A stretch of DNA of 64,000 nucleotides from assembly GCF_026810225.1 (NCBI RefSeq), contig NZ_CP113865.1, positions 1,694,001-1,758,000 on the forward strand, read 5' to 3'. The number at the start of each line of letters is the position of its first letter. Positions within the stretch are counted from its first letter, which is position 1. Shown here piece after piece: positions 53,500-62,286 of the stretch. The position numbers and the translations under genes were made by a program. Origin of the DNA: Caldicellulosiruptor morganii (GTDB lineage Bacteria > Bacillota > Thermoanaerobacteria > Caldicellulosiruptorales > Caldicellulosiruptoraceae). The notes below the pieces were generated by a model. The model was not told the DNA's origin. It saw nothing but the letters and a program-made list of their open reading frames with translations, and did no database searches.

Positions 53500-55167
53500 T
53501 TAGTTCCAATTCTTTACTCTCCATTGAATCATCTCTGTCTTAAATTTCTCATATACCTTGTAGTTTGTCTTTTCAAATGCCTGAACATATTCTTTCCAAA
53601 TTCTCTCAAAATCACTATCACTCTTTGCCATTACAAGTTGCGGCAGGTATTTTCTCTGTACCTCGTTCATCTTTTGTGTTGCTATGGTTACATCTTTTCT
53701 ATCTGCAGGGATGTTGATCTCCCATGCAAAACCGTATGGTGTTTCAAGTGGTGGATCTGTAAATGGTGGCTGCATAAAGTATTTTGCTTTATAAGCATCG
53801 AGAACCTTCTTCTCAGCCGGTGAGAAATTCTTATATACATACTCTGGGTCAAATCCTGGTTCTCTATAGTTTCCATCCTGCAACTTCAAGTATGCATGCG
53901 GGAATACCCACCAGTAACCGAGACCCTGTTTTTTACGATATACCGAGTCTTCTCTTTGTTTTTTCTGTTTGTCTGTTAAATACATCTTTCCATTTTTGTC
54001 AACACTGTAGTCAACACCTTTGATTCCCCAGTACATGAGCTTTTGTGCTTCTAACGAGCAAAGACTATCTAAAAACTTGAATGCAGTAACAGGATCTTTA
54101 CACTTCTTGGTAATACTGATACCATCTCGAGCCCCTATTGGCTGAATCATCAGATATCTTGCTCTCTGAACACCCTTGTAAACAACAGGGAACGAAACGT
54201 GCATTCTATTATATTTTTTGGCATTTTTGAGCGATGCTTCTGCATCATATCCAAACTGCCACCACTGGTCATAAAATCCTACTACTCTGCCCTGAGCAAT
54301 CTTTGAAAGGTATGTGTCATAGTTTTGAACAAATACTTCTTTGTCAATCAATCCTTCCTTCCATAATTTGTTCAAATCTTTGTAATATCGCTTGGAGCCA
54401 TCCAGAGTAGCATATACCTTTGCCTGATATGTCTTCTGGTCAACTATAACATCACCATCGTTTTGATAACCCATCAGGTATGACGGCGGGTTTGTCAGAG
54501 TAAAGAATCTCCAGCTTTCTGTTATAAATGTGAATCCTATTGTTGGCTTTCCTTCAATGGTTGGATTTTGCTTTACATAGTTTCTAATAAGTTGCAAATA
54601 ATCCTCCCAATATCGAACTTTTGGCCACTTTGCTTTTTCAAGCAGGTCTATCGGCAGCCAGAACCCATCCGGTTTCAAATCCGGTGTGATTTCATTTCTG
54701 TATGGAGACAGGAAATAGATGTGCCCATCTTTTTGTTTTAGTCTCTTAAAATCCTTCGCACTATAAATCTGCTTGCAATACTTGCCATACTTTTGAATGT
54801 AATTATCCAGCGGAACCAGTACACCTGCTTCAATTAACTTGCCATGTTCCTGATGCCCGTGAATTAAATCTGGCAGGTCTCCTGATGCAAGCATAAGACC
54901 TATTTTGGTTGCTTCATCCTGTCCTGCCAAGTATTCAATCTTGAGTCTTACACCCGTAAGCTTTGTTAATTCCTTGCCTACCGGCGTGCTGAACAAATCC
55001 GGGTGAGGATCTGCGTTTGAGTCACCGTAGAAAAACGTAAGTACTTTAACTTTCTGGCTGCTTGAAGCCGCTTTCACAGATGTTGATGACCAGGGATACA
55101 CAAAAACACCTGACAGGATAAACAAAATACAAATGATTGTGGCAAAAACCCTAAGCTTTTTGGACAT
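53500..55167 (-). CDS. Extracellular sugar-binding protein (LplA type), second paralog
   Basis: 555 residues. Signal peptide with hydrophobic 8-25 and a SPase I-like site near VKAA, no lipobox cysteine. The mature part is a clear paralog of the protein at 50496-52172 over its whole length, with the same GVRLKIEY, SGDLPDL, KKCKDPVTAFKFLDSL and WEINIP motifs. Only one permease pair is present, so both binding proteins probably serve it with different oligosaccharides. First gene of the locus in transcription order, with its own promoter region and terminator. Confidence 0.9.
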   Translation of the reverse strand: MSKKLRVFATIICILFILSGVFVYPWSSTSVKAASSSQKVKVLTFFYGDSNADPHPDLFSTPVGKELTKLTGVRLKIEYLAGQDEATKIGLMLASGDLPDLIHGHQEHGKLIEAGVLVPLDNYIQKYGKYCKQIYSAKDFKRLKQKDGHIYFLSPYRNEITPDLKPDGFWLPIDLLEKAKWPKVRYWEDYLQLIRNYVKQNPTIEGKPTIGFTFITESWRFFTLTNPPSYLMGYQNDGDVIVDQKTYQAKVYATLDGSKRYYKDLNKLWKEGLIDKEVFVQNYDTYLSKIAQGRVVGFYDQWWQFGYDAEASLKNAKKYNRMHVSFPVVYKGVQRARYLMIQPIGARDGISITKKCKDPVTAFKFLDSLCSLEAQKLMYWGIKGVDYSVDKNGKMYLTDKQKKQREDSVYRKKQGLGYWWVFPHAYLKLQDGNYREPGFDPEYVYKNFSPAEKKVLDAYKAKYFMQPPFTDPPLETPYGFAWEINIPADRKDVTIATQKMNEVQRKYLPQLVMAKSDSDFERIWKEYVQAFEKTNYKVYEKFKTEMIQWRVKNWN

Positions 55168-55466
55168 AACCTCTCCTCCCTCTTTGTGTAATTTTGATAA
55201 GAAATGTTTTAACAGGAGATAAAAATTTGAATGCTATGGTTAAATTATAACAATGAATTATAATTTTTTTACCCCCAAAAAATTTATAATTTTACCCTAT
55301 AAATTTGACTTTTTGCAGATTGTCAATCTACCTATTTTTATATGACTTCAATAAAATTAATTTAAACAATCAACAATCTTGCACTTTTAAGGTATTTCTC
55401 TTGACAACACCTGCGCTGAATAATAAAATTAATGAAAATAAATCTACAAAAAGGGATGTGGTATAC
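55168..55466. other. Divergent control region between the second binding-protein gene and the hisC-like gene
   Basis: About 300 AT-rich bases. Contains several TATAAT-like boxes in both directions and two GGGTAAAA-type boxes on the minus strand (55265-55282 and 55290-55308). No T-box features seen upstream of the aromatic operon. The frame of the hisC-like gene is open through much of this stretch but lacks a start signal. Confidence 0.5.
55290..55308 (-). promoter_or_regulatory. Shared upstream motif, copy 2
   Basis: Minus strand TCAAATTTATAGGGTAAAA, very similar to 52279-52297, with a second GGGGGTAAA box 20 bases nearer the gene. Confidence 0.4.
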
Positions 55467-56543
55467 TTGTTCAGGGAGGTTATAAATACTATTTCACCAT
55501 ATATTCCCGGCAAACCTATTTCAGAGGTCAAAAGAGAACTTGGACTTGAAAAAGTAATAAAGCTTGCATCAAACGAAAATCCACTGGGACCATCCGAAAA
55601 CGTAAAAAAAGCTATAAAGGAAAGCTTAAGTGACCTCGGCTTTTACCCTGACGGAAACTGCACAGAGCTGAAGTTAAAACTTGCAAAAAAACTGAATGTA
55701 AAACCTACACAGATAATATTCGGTGCTGGTTCTGATGAAATTACTCAGTTCATAGCCAGTATATTCCTAAACCCTGGCGACAATTCAATAATGGCAAGAC
55801 CTTCTTTCCCCAGATATGAAACTGTTACTAAGGTCATGGGAGGTCTTCCTGTTGAAATTCCTCTAAAAAACCATACTCATGACCTTGATGAATTTGCAAA
55901 GCATATAAATGAAAGAACAAAAATAATATGGATTTGCAATCCAAACAACCCAACAGGCACAATTGTGAAAAAGGATGAGCTTTACAGCTTTATTAAATCT
56001 GTGCCATCCGAAATTGCAGTTGTTGTTGACCAGGCATACAGAGAGTACATTGATGACCCGGAATATCCAGATGCTACCCAGTGGCTCTATGAGTTTAAAA
56101 ACCTGATTGTACTTCAGACTTTTTCCAAGATTTATGGTCTTGCATCACTCAGAATAGGTTATGCCATAGCCTCTGAGGAAATAATCGAGAAACTCAACAG
56201 AGTAAGACCTCCTTTTAATGTAAACCATATGGCACAGGTTACTGCAATTGCTGCGCTTGAAGATACGGAACATATACAAAAAGCGAAAGAACTCAACAAA
56301 AAATCCCTGGAATTTTTCTACAAAAGCTTTGAGGAAATGAATCTTCAGTATATTGAGTCCTATGGTAATTTTGTGATGGTAGATTTAAAGAAGGATGCGG
56401 TTGAGATTTTTAAAAAGCTTTTGTTAAAAGGAATTATTGTAAGACCTGGAGATATTTTTGATATGCCAACATATATAAGAGTAACAACCGGACTGGAGAG
56501 TGATAACATGGAATTTATAAAGGCATTGAAAGAGGTTCTGTAA
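55467..56543 (+). CDS. hisC: HisC-like aminotransferase (histidinol-phosphate / aromatic)
   Basis: About 358 residues, fold type I PLP enzyme. NENPLGPSENV, the ICNPNNPTGT motif and the PLP-lysine region FSKIYGLASLRIGYA are present. The start is uncertain: TTG at 55467 is 10 bases from AAAAGGGA, while the open frame reaches 55305. First gene of an aromatic operon (aroF, tyrA, aroA follow), so it probably transaminates prephenate-derived keto acids, possibly also histidinol phosphate. Confidence 0.85.
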   Translation: MFREVINTISPYIPGKPISEVKRELGLEKVIKLASNENPLGPSENVKKAIKESLSDLGFYPDGNCTELKLKLAKKLNVKPTQIIFGAGSDEITQFIASIFLNPGDNSIMARPSFPRYETVTKVMGGLPVEIPLKNHTHDLDEFAKHINERTKIIWICNPNNPTGTIVKKDELYSFIKSVPSEIAVVVDQAYREYIDDPEYPDATQWLYEFKNLIVLQTFSKIYGLASLRIGYAIASEEIIEKLNRVRPPFNVNHMAQVTAIAALEDTEHIQKAKELNKKSLEFFYKSFEEMNLQYIESYGNFVMVDLKKDAVEIFKKLLLKGIIVRPGDIFDMPTYIRVTTGLESDNMEFIKALKEVL

Positions 56544-56617
56544 AAAATATAGGCTCGCAGAACGGTAGAATGGAAATAAAAGAGAATAAATTAATTAGTA
56601 GGACGGAGGTATGTAAT

Positions 56618-57631
56618 ATGATTATTGTAATGAAAAAAGATTGTAGCAAATCTGAGATTGATGAGGTTGTAAAATTAATCACCTCGCTCGGGCTTCGCCC
56701 GCACATTTCACAGGGTATTGAGCGAACAGTAATTGGTGTTATTGGCGATGAGAGGATACTTTCTGATGTGCCTGTTAAACTTCTTCCCGGGGTTGACAGG
56801 ATAATACCAATCCTTGAAAGTTACAAGCTTGCAAGCAGGACATTCAAGAGCGAGCCAACAGTTATAAAAATTAAAGATGTGGAAATTGGTGGAAACCAAC
56901 TTACGCTTATCGGTGGTCCCTGTGCTATTGAAAGTTATGAACAGATGTTTGAAGTGGCTGAAAAGATTAAAAAAAGCGGTGCAAAGATATTAAGAGGTGG
57001 AGCATACAAACCAAGAACTTGTCCGTACTCATTTCAGGGACTTGAAGAAGAGGGATTAAAAATATTAAGAGAAGCTGCAACAAGATATGATCTTCTGGTC
57101 ATCACAGAAGTAATAAGTGAAGCTGCTGTTGACAAGACATATGAATATGTAGATATTTTCCAGATCGGTGCAAGAAATATGCAAAATTTCAACCTGTTAA
57201 AATATGTGGGAAGGCAGAACAAACCAGTGTTATTGAAGCGTGGGCTTGCTGCAACAATTGAAGAGTGGTTAAATGCTGCTGAATACATTTTAAGCGAAGG
57301 AAATCCCAATGTAATACTCTGTGAAAGAGGTATTAGAACTTTTGAAACATCCACAAGAAATACACTTGATATCTCTGCAATACCTGTTGTAAAAGAAAAA
57401 AGCCATCTGCCAATCATTGTAGACCCCAGCCATGCAGCAGGAAAAGCAAAGTATGTCCCGGCACTTTCAAAAGCAGCAATTGCAGCAGGGGCTGATGGAC
57501 TTATGATTGAAGTGCATCCAAATCCAAAGCAGGCTTTATCTGATGGACCGCAATCCATCACGCCCGAGGAATTTGATAGGCTTGTAAAGGAAATATCACA
57601 GATTGCTAAATCAATTGGAAAGAGTGTATGA
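56618..57631 (+). CDS. aroF: 3-deoxy-7-phosphoheptulonate (DAHP) synthase
   Basis: About 337 residues, the type I-beta DAHP synthase. An N-terminal ferredoxin-like regulatory domain (about 1-70) precedes the barrel with GGPCAIES, LRGGAYKPRTCPYSFQG and IVDPSHAAGK. It joins PEP and erythrose-4-phosphate, the entry step of the shikimate pathway. ATG at 56618 behind GGAGG. No chorismate mutase domain fused. Confidence 0.94.
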   Translation: MIIVMKKDCSKSEIDEVVKLITSLGLRPHISQGIERTVIGVIGDERILSDVPVKLLPGVDRIIPILESYKLASRTFKSEPTVIKIKDVEIGGNQLTLIGGPCAIESYEQMFEVAEKIKKSGAKILRGGAYKPRTCPYSFQGLEEEGLKILREAATRYDLLVITEVISEAAVDKTYEYVDIFQIGARNMQNFNLLKYVGRQNKPVLLKRGLAATIEEWLNAAEYILSEGNPNVILCERGIRTFETSTRNTLDISAIPVVKEKSHLPIIVDPSHAAGKAKYVPALSKAAIAAGADGLMIEVHPNPKQALSDGPQSITPEEFDRLVKEISQIAKSIGKSV

Positions 57632-57635
57632 GAAG

Positions 57636-58478
57636 ATGAAAAGAAGAATTCTGGTTGTTGGACTTGGTTTGATTGGTGGTTCGCTTGCCAGAGCATTTAA
57701 CAGGCTTGGATTTGAAATCCATGCGTTTGATGTAAATCAAAAGTCAGTTGAAATGGCCATAAAAGATGGAACAGTAAAAGAAAAAATAGAAGACTTAGAA
57801 GACGTAGAAGATGAGTATGCCTTTAGTTTTATATGCGTACCTGTATTGGAAAGCATAGGAATTTTAGAAAAGTTATCGTCAAAGATAAAAAAAGGAATTA
57901 TCACTGATGTCGGCAGCACAAAGGCTCAGATATGCCAGTTTGCAATTCAAAAGGGAATTTCCAACTTCATTGGTGGTCATCCAATGGCTGGCACAGAAAA
58001 AATAGGATATGAACATTCTTCTGATACTCTTTTTAAAGGAGCATATTATTTTGTAACACCAACTGATATAAATTCCAGAAATGACGTTGAAAAACTGAAA
58101 GAACTCATAACTTCAATTGGATGCAGGGTTGAGGAAATTGATTATAGTCTTCATGATGCTATAACCGGCGTAATTTCACATCTTCCCCATGTGGTATCTG
58201 CCGGGCTTGTAAATATGTTAAGTGAAAGCAGTATCTTCTGCAAGTTTGCTGGAGGGGGTTTTAAGGATATTACTCGCATTTCCTCCTCCAGCCCCAGGAT
58301 GTGGGCAGACATATCATTCTCAAATAAAGAGGTTTTAATTGATCTTGTGGACAAATATATTGATCTTCTGACAAATTTTAAGCTAAATCTTGAAGAAAAT
58401 CGCTACAGCGAGGTCTATTCATATTTTGAAAGAGCAAAGCTAATAAGAGACAGGATTGTGAGTGATGAACAAAAATGA
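57636..58478 (+). CDS. tyrA: Prephenate dehydrogenase
   Basis: About 280 residues. NAD-binding start ILVVGLGLIGGSLARAF, the GGHPMAGTEKIGYEH catalytic motif and a C-terminal helical dimerisation domain. Makes 4-hydroxyphenylpyruvate for tyrosine. ATG at 57636 lies 4 bases after the aroF stop behind GGAAAGAG; the 3' end overlaps aroA by four bases. Confidence 0.93.
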   Translation: MKRRILVVGLGLIGGSLARAFNRLGFEIHAFDVNQKSVEMAIKDGTVKEKIEDLEDVEDEYAFSFICVPVLESIGILEKLSSKIKKGIITDVGSTKAQICQFAIQKGISNFIGGHPMAGTEKIGYEHSSDTLFKGAYYFVTPTDINSRNDVEKLKELITSIGCRVEEIDYSLHDAITGVISHLPHVVSAGLVNMLSESSIFCKFAGGGFKDITRISSSSPRMWADISFSNKEVLIDLVDKYIDLLTNFKLNLEENRYSEVYSYFERAKLIRDRIVSDEQK

Positions 58479-59776
58479 ATGTGAAGATTGAAGGAAGAAG
58501 AAAGATAAAAGCAAAGGTTAATATCCCACCTGACAAGTCAATTTCACACAGAAGCATAATGATAGGCGCTTTAGCAAAAGGAATAACTGAAGTAGAAAAC
58601 TTTTTGTTTGCCGATGATTGCATAAGCACAATTGAGTGTTTTAAAAAACTTGGAGTTGAGATAGAAATAAAAAGTGGCAGGGTTATTATAATTGGGAAAA
58701 ATTATAATTTATCAGCTCCTGATAAGAGGCTTTACTGTGGAAATTCCGGTACAACTGCAAGGCTTTTGCTTGGAATTTTATCCACACAGCAGTTTGAAGC
58801 GGTTTTGGATGGAGACAGCTCTTTGCGAAAAAGACCCATGAAAAGAGTAACAGAGCCTTTAACCACAATGGGATCAAGTTTTGAATTTCTGGAAAATGAC
58901 GGCTTTTTGCCAGTAAGGGTAAAAGGAAAAAGTCCCTTGACCCCTATTTATTATACCCTGCCGGTTTCAAGTGCACAGGTAAAATCCGCACTTATTTTTG
59001 CAGCCCTGAAAGCAGAAAACAAAAGCGTAATAAAAGAAAGTCCTATGTCCAGAAATCATACAGAGCTTATGTTAAAGTCTGCCGGCGCAAACATCAAAAC
59101 CTCATTTGAAAATGAAGTTTACAAAGTTGAGGTATTCCCCGGCAATTTGGAATCACTTAAAATCAGAGTTCCCTCGGATATTTCTTCAGCCGCATTCTTC
59201 ATTGTGCTTGCTCTGATTTGTGAGGACAGCGAAGTTATAGTTGAAAATTGTATTCTAAACCCTACCCGGACAGGTATAATTGATATTCTAAAACAAATGG
59301 GTGCCGATATCACAATTGAAGATGTTCAGATTCAAAATGGTGAACCTGTTGGAAGGATAATTGCTAAAAGCAGCAACCTCACGGGAGTTTCGGTTGACAA
59401 AAAGGATATTCCACGCATCATAGATGAGATACCCATTCTGGCTGTTGCAGCAGCCTTTGCCGATGGAAAAACCATCATTGACAATGCTTCAGAGCTCAGG
59501 GTGAAGGAAAGTGATAGGATAAAAACAACCATCGAGATGTTAAAAAGCTTTGGTGTGGAGTGCTATGAGCTTGAAAACGGGCTTTTGATTGTGGGATCAA
59601 AAAACAAATTAAAACCCGGTATTGTCAATTCCTACAGCGACCATCGAATTGCAATGGCAGGAGCAGTTATGGCATGTGCAACAGAAGGCGAAAGCACTAT
59701 CTTAAATGCAGAATGCGCATCCATATCTTTCCCGGGCTTTTATGAAACTCTTATTGGGCACAGCAAAAAGGTGTGA
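58475..59776 (+). CDS. aroA: 3-phosphoshikimate 1-carboxyvinyltransferase (EPSP synthase)
   Basis: 433 residues, two-lobed fold. PPDKSISHRSIMIGALA, LYCGNSGTTARLLLGIL and LRVKESDRI are the phosphate- and PEP-binding motifs. Joins shikimate-3-phosphate with PEP. Its ATG overlaps the tyrA stop, and a terminator follows. The NSGTTARLL motif has Thr-Thr where most class I enzymes have Gly-Thr-(A/S/T), within family range. Confidence 0.95.
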   Translation: MNVKIEGRRKIKAKVNIPPDKSISHRSIMIGALAKGITEVENFLFADDCISTIECFKKLGVEIEIKSGRVIIIGKNYNLSAPDKRLYCGNSGTTARLLLGILSTQQFEAVLDGDSSLRKRPMKRVTEPLTTMGSSFEFLENDGFLPVRVKGKSPLTPIYYTLPVSSAQVKSALIFAALKAENKSVIKESPMSRNHTELMLKSAGANIKTSFENEVYKVEVFPGNLESLKIRVPSDISSAAFFIVLALICEDSEVIVENCILNPTRTGIIDILKQMGADITIEDVQIQNGEPVGRIIAKSSNLTGVSVDKKDIPRIIDEIPILAVAAAFADGKTIIDNASELRVKESDRIKTTIEMLKSFGVECYELENGLLIVGSKNKLKPGIVNSYSDHRIAMAGAVMACATEGESTILNAECASISFPGFYETLIGHSKKV

Positions 59777-59810
59777 AGTGAGTATTTGCCTTTTTGCTGT
59801 GCACTTTTTT
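59762..59810 (+). terminator. Terminator of the aromatic operon
   Basis: AGCAAAAAGG / CCTTTTTGCT hairpin followed by GTGCAC and T6, starting just before the aroA stop. Confidence 0.7.
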
Positions 59811-59814
59811 AGAT

Positions 59815-60621
59815 TCATCTAATAAGGTTTCTCATTCTGCTAATAAATTCTAAAAACACAACTCCTGGCTCTTCAAGTTCGGAAAACCACCTTTTTACCC
59901 ACTCAAGCGAAATGTACCCCTTATAACCATCACTGATTAGCAAATCAATAGCTTTTTTAATGGGAACATCTCCCTCACCTATCATCTTAAACACAACTCT
60001 GTCGCCTTCCATCCTTGAATCTTTTACGTGAACATGTTTTATATACTTTTTCAAGTTGTTATATGTGTACTCTACATCCTCTTTAAAAAATCTGAACGGA
60101 TGATGAATATCCCAAACAACCCCAACGTTCTGATAAGGTATATTTTCAAGTAGAGTTGCAAGTTTCTCAGAATCAGCCCATACACCATTTGTTTCAATTA
60201 GAACATCAACATTATAATTTTTTGCAATATCACATAAGAGTTCTAACATCTTCCCTACAAACTCTTCATCTATGTCTTCTCCGGGTGTTATCCACTCATC
60301 CCCCAAAACCCTTATATATTTGCAGCCAAGCTCTCTTGCCAATTCCATATGCTTTTCTGCTGACATAATTGTAGCATTTTTAGATTCTCTATCAAAAAGA
60401 TGACAGGATGTAGCAATACATGAAATATCCAGACCAAGCTGGCTGAGTCTTTCCTTTGTATGCTTAAGATTGTCACCGATAAATGGTGATGCTTTATATA
60501 CCTCAAGCTCATCACTTATTCCTCTGATTTCAATTCCATCGTATCCAAAGTCCTTTGCAGTTGTGATTATTTCATCCCACGTAAAATTTGGGCATCCCAC
60601 AGTTGAAAAACTTATCTTCAT
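59815..60621 (-). CDS. Sugar phosphate isomerase/epimerase-like TIM-barrel protein
   Basis: 268 residues of the AP-endonuclease-2-like barrel family: FSTVGCPNFTWDEIITTAKD, GYDGIEIRG, IETNGVWADS, VVWDIHHPFRF and HVKDSR hold likely metal ligands (Glu, Asp/His, His, Glu). These enzymes act on sugars or polyols; the substrate cannot be told. Stands alone on the minus strand. Confidence 0.82.
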   Translation of the reverse strand: MKISFSTVGCPNFTWDEIITTAKDFGYDGIEIRGISDELEVYKASPFIGDNLKHTKERLSQLGLDISCIATSCHLFDRESKNATIMSAEKHMELARELGCKYIRVLGDEWITPGEDIDEEFVGKMLELLCDIAKNYNVDVLIETNGVWADSEKLATLLENIPYQNVGVVWDIHHPFRFFKEDVEYTYNNLKKYIKHVHVKDSRMEGDRVVFKMIGEGDVPIKKAIDLLISDGYKGYISLEWVKRWFSELEEPGVVFLEFISRMRNLIR

Positions 60622-60705
60622 TTAAAATTGCTCCCCCTTTAAAAGTCCTGTTTTTAATATTTTACACTATTGTTTTTGATATGAAAAGCAATGCTTAATT
60701 TCTTA

Positions 60706-60735
60706 TTGACATTTGAATTTGAAGAAATTTATAAT
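60706..60735 (+). promoter_or_regulatory. Promoter of the MazG-like gene
   Basis: TTGACA (60706-60711), 18 bases, TATAAT (60730-60735), 32 bases before the start codon. Confidence 0.65.
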
Positions 60736-60766
60736 TAAACTAAAGTTGTTTTTTTAGGAGTGAAAT

Positions 60767-61165
60767 ATGTTGAAGGATATCTTCATAGACGATTTTCAAT
60801 ATGTAGTTGACGAGTTATTAATAAGAAACAAAAGCATACTTGACAGCCTTACCAAATTTTCCGAATCAGCAGCAAGAGTTAATCGGAGCATAATAAAGTC
60901 TGTTACAAATTGCGGATGTATAAGAATAAATGCCAAAAAACAAGAGATTCCAATAGATGTAAGTCTTAAAGAAGCCAGAAAGTATTTAAAAACACATGTG
61001 GAGGGAAAACTGTGTGAAAATTGCAGGGATCTGATTGAAAAAGAGATTGGAAGCACACTATTCTATTTAGCGTCAATCTGCAATACCTTAGATTTGAATC
61101 TCTATGATATTGTATTGAAAGAAATTGAAAGAATGAAAACACTTGGTGAATTTAACCTAAGATAA
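60767..61165 (+). CDS. MazG-like small protein with two Cys pairs
   Basis: 132 residues, all-helical. The C-terminal half EKEIGSTLFYLASICNTLDL followed by YDIVLKEIERMKTLGEFNL has the look of MazG-type NTP pyrophosphohydrolase helices with acidic metal ligands, but the full EExxE pattern is not clear. Four cysteines (NCGC about 49-51 and LCENC about 83-87) could bind a metal. Good RBS (TTAGGAGTG). Function not known; the nucleotide role is a guess. Confidence 0.6.
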   Translation: MLKDIFIDDFQYVVDELLIRNKSILDSLTKFSESAARVNRSIIKSVTNCGCIRINAKKQEIPIDVSLKEARKYLKTHVEGKLCENCRDLIEKEIGSTLFYLASICNTLDLNLYDIVLKEIERMKTLGEFNLR

Positions 61166-61203
61166 GCAAAAACGCAAAGTAAAGCCCAAGAACAAAAAAC
61201 ATA

Positions 61204-61239
61204 AAAGCCGCCATATTTTGTTCAGAATATGGCGGCTTT
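61204..61239 (+). terminator. Hairpin between the MazG-like and DUF4364 genes
   Basis: AAAGCCGCCATATT / AATATGGCGGCTTT, a perfect 14-base stem; only a short T-run follows, so termination may be partial. Confidence 0.6.
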
Positions 61240-61264
61240 AAAAGTAAAAGGAGTGAAAACTGAA

Positions 61265-61822
61265 ATGTCGAATGAATATAATGAAATACATACCCTTGCC
61301 AAGAACAAGCTTATAATATTATACTTCTTAAACAAGATTAGTATTCCCATTTCAACTCAACAGCTGGATGAATTTATTCTCTCAACAATGTATATGAACT
61401 TTTTTGAATATCAGCAATATCTAAAAGAACTCGAAGCTCAAAAGCTCATACATAGATATGACGATGAACTTCGAACATACATCGAAATTTCTCAAAGCGG
61501 CAAAGATGTACTTAATACACTTATTAATCTTCTCCCACAAATTGTACTTTATGACATTGAAGATTACATAAAGAAAAACTACAGAAAGATAAAGATCAAC
61601 ACTGAAGTTTACTCAGACTACAAAATCGTCAGTCCCAACGAATACATAGTTGTGTGTTCTTTGCGAGAAGGAAATAGTTTACTATTTGAAGTAAAAGTAA
61701 ACGTGCCTCACGTAGAAATTGCAAAAAGAATCTGTCGTAACTGGAACAAAAACGCCGAAGTTGTTTACAGACTTCTATTTGAAAATCTGGCTAAAAACCA
61801 TGAAGAGTCTTCCCAGGAGTAG
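61265..61822 (+). CDS. DUF4364-family protein
   Basis: About 185 residues. Matches DUF4364 by its start (IHTLAKNKLIILYFLNKI), the winged-helix-like N-terminal half with YQQYLKELEAQKLIHRY, and the beta-rich C-terminal half ending near RICRNWNKNAEVVYRLL. Family members are possible small regulators. ATG at 61265 behind AAGGAGTG; the longer frame begins inside the preceding hairpin. Confidence 0.75.
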   Translation: MSNEYNEIHTLAKNKLIILYFLNKISIPISTQQLDEFILSTMYMNFFEYQQYLKELEAQKLIHRYDDELRTYIEISQSGKDVLNTLINLLPQIVLYDIEDYIKKNYRKIKINTEVYSDYKIVSPNEYIVVCSLREGNSLLFEVKVNVPHVEIAKRICRNWNKNAEVVYRLLFENLAKNHEESSQE

Positions 61823-61830
61823 AAAAAAAT

Positions 61831-61862
61831 AAAAGCAAGTCTTTAAAAGGACTTGCTTTTTG
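61831..61862. terminator. Bidirectional terminator between DUF4364 and the tRNA pair
   Basis: AAAAGCAAGTC / GACTTGCTTTT perfect hairpin with T/A flanks; serves the plus-strand gene and the minus-strand tRNAs. Confidence 0.8.
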
Positions 61863-61873
61863 TTTTTGGAAAT

Positions 61874-61949
61874 TGGTGGGCCCTTAGGGACTCGAACCCC
61901 AGACCGACCGGTTATGAGCCGGCTGCTCTACCAGCTGAGCTAAAGGCCC
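61874..61949 (-). tRNA. tRNA with anticodon CAT (Met or Ile2)
   Basis: 76 bases, encoded CCA. Acceptor GGGCC begins the molecule, the anticodon loop is CTCATAA with anticodon CAT, and the T arm has GGTTCGAGTCC. The GGGCCTTTAGCTC start and the CCGGCTCATAACCGG arm resemble Firmicute tRNA-Ile2 (lysidine-modified) at least as much as elongator Met. It is not the initiator. Confidence 0.93.
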
Positions 61950-61959
61950 TTGAAAAAAT

Positions 61960-62034
61960 TGGCTCCCCGGGTAGGATTCGAACCTACGACCCTCCGGTTA
62001 ACAGCCGGATGCTCCACCGCTGAGCTACCGAGGA
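61960..62034 (-). tRNA. tRNA-Asn (anticodon GTT)
   Basis: 75 bases, encoded CCA. Acceptor TCCTCGG / CCGGGGA, anticodon arm CCGGC-TGTTAA-CCGG with GTT, T arm GGTTCGAATCC. Ten bases upstream of the CAT tRNA on the same transcript. Confidence 0.96.
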
Positions 62035-62096
62035 ACCTCTTATTCTTTTATTTACCTTGTTGTCTGCGTGTTTTCCTCACGCCGTCGACATTATTT

Positions 62097-62124
62097 ATTA
62101 TACTTATAAAAGATTTTTTGTCAA
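62097..62124 (-). promoter_or_regulatory. Promoter of the tRNA pair
   Basis: TTGACA (62119-62124), 16 bases, TATAAT (62097-62102) on the minus strand: fully consensus boxes, as expected for stable RNA. Confidence 0.75.
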
Positions 62125-62286
62125 TATCCTTTTTTGAAAAATTTTATTGGAAATATATGGTGGTTCTGCTTTCCAAAAATCTCTGTTCACCTTTCTAAAA
62201 ACTCATGGAAGGAGTATAATTAAAGTACTATACAGAAAAAATTAAAATATAAATAGCAAAAAAGCCTGTAAATAAAGGTGAGGTAA

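Noticed and set aside
55168-55466. T-box leader before the aromatic operon
   Set aside because: No GGGTGG-type T-box core and no clear terminator/antiterminator pair could be found.
61874-62034. tRNA pair as attachment sites for an integrated element
   Set aside because: No integrase and no repeated tRNA 3' end was found nearby.
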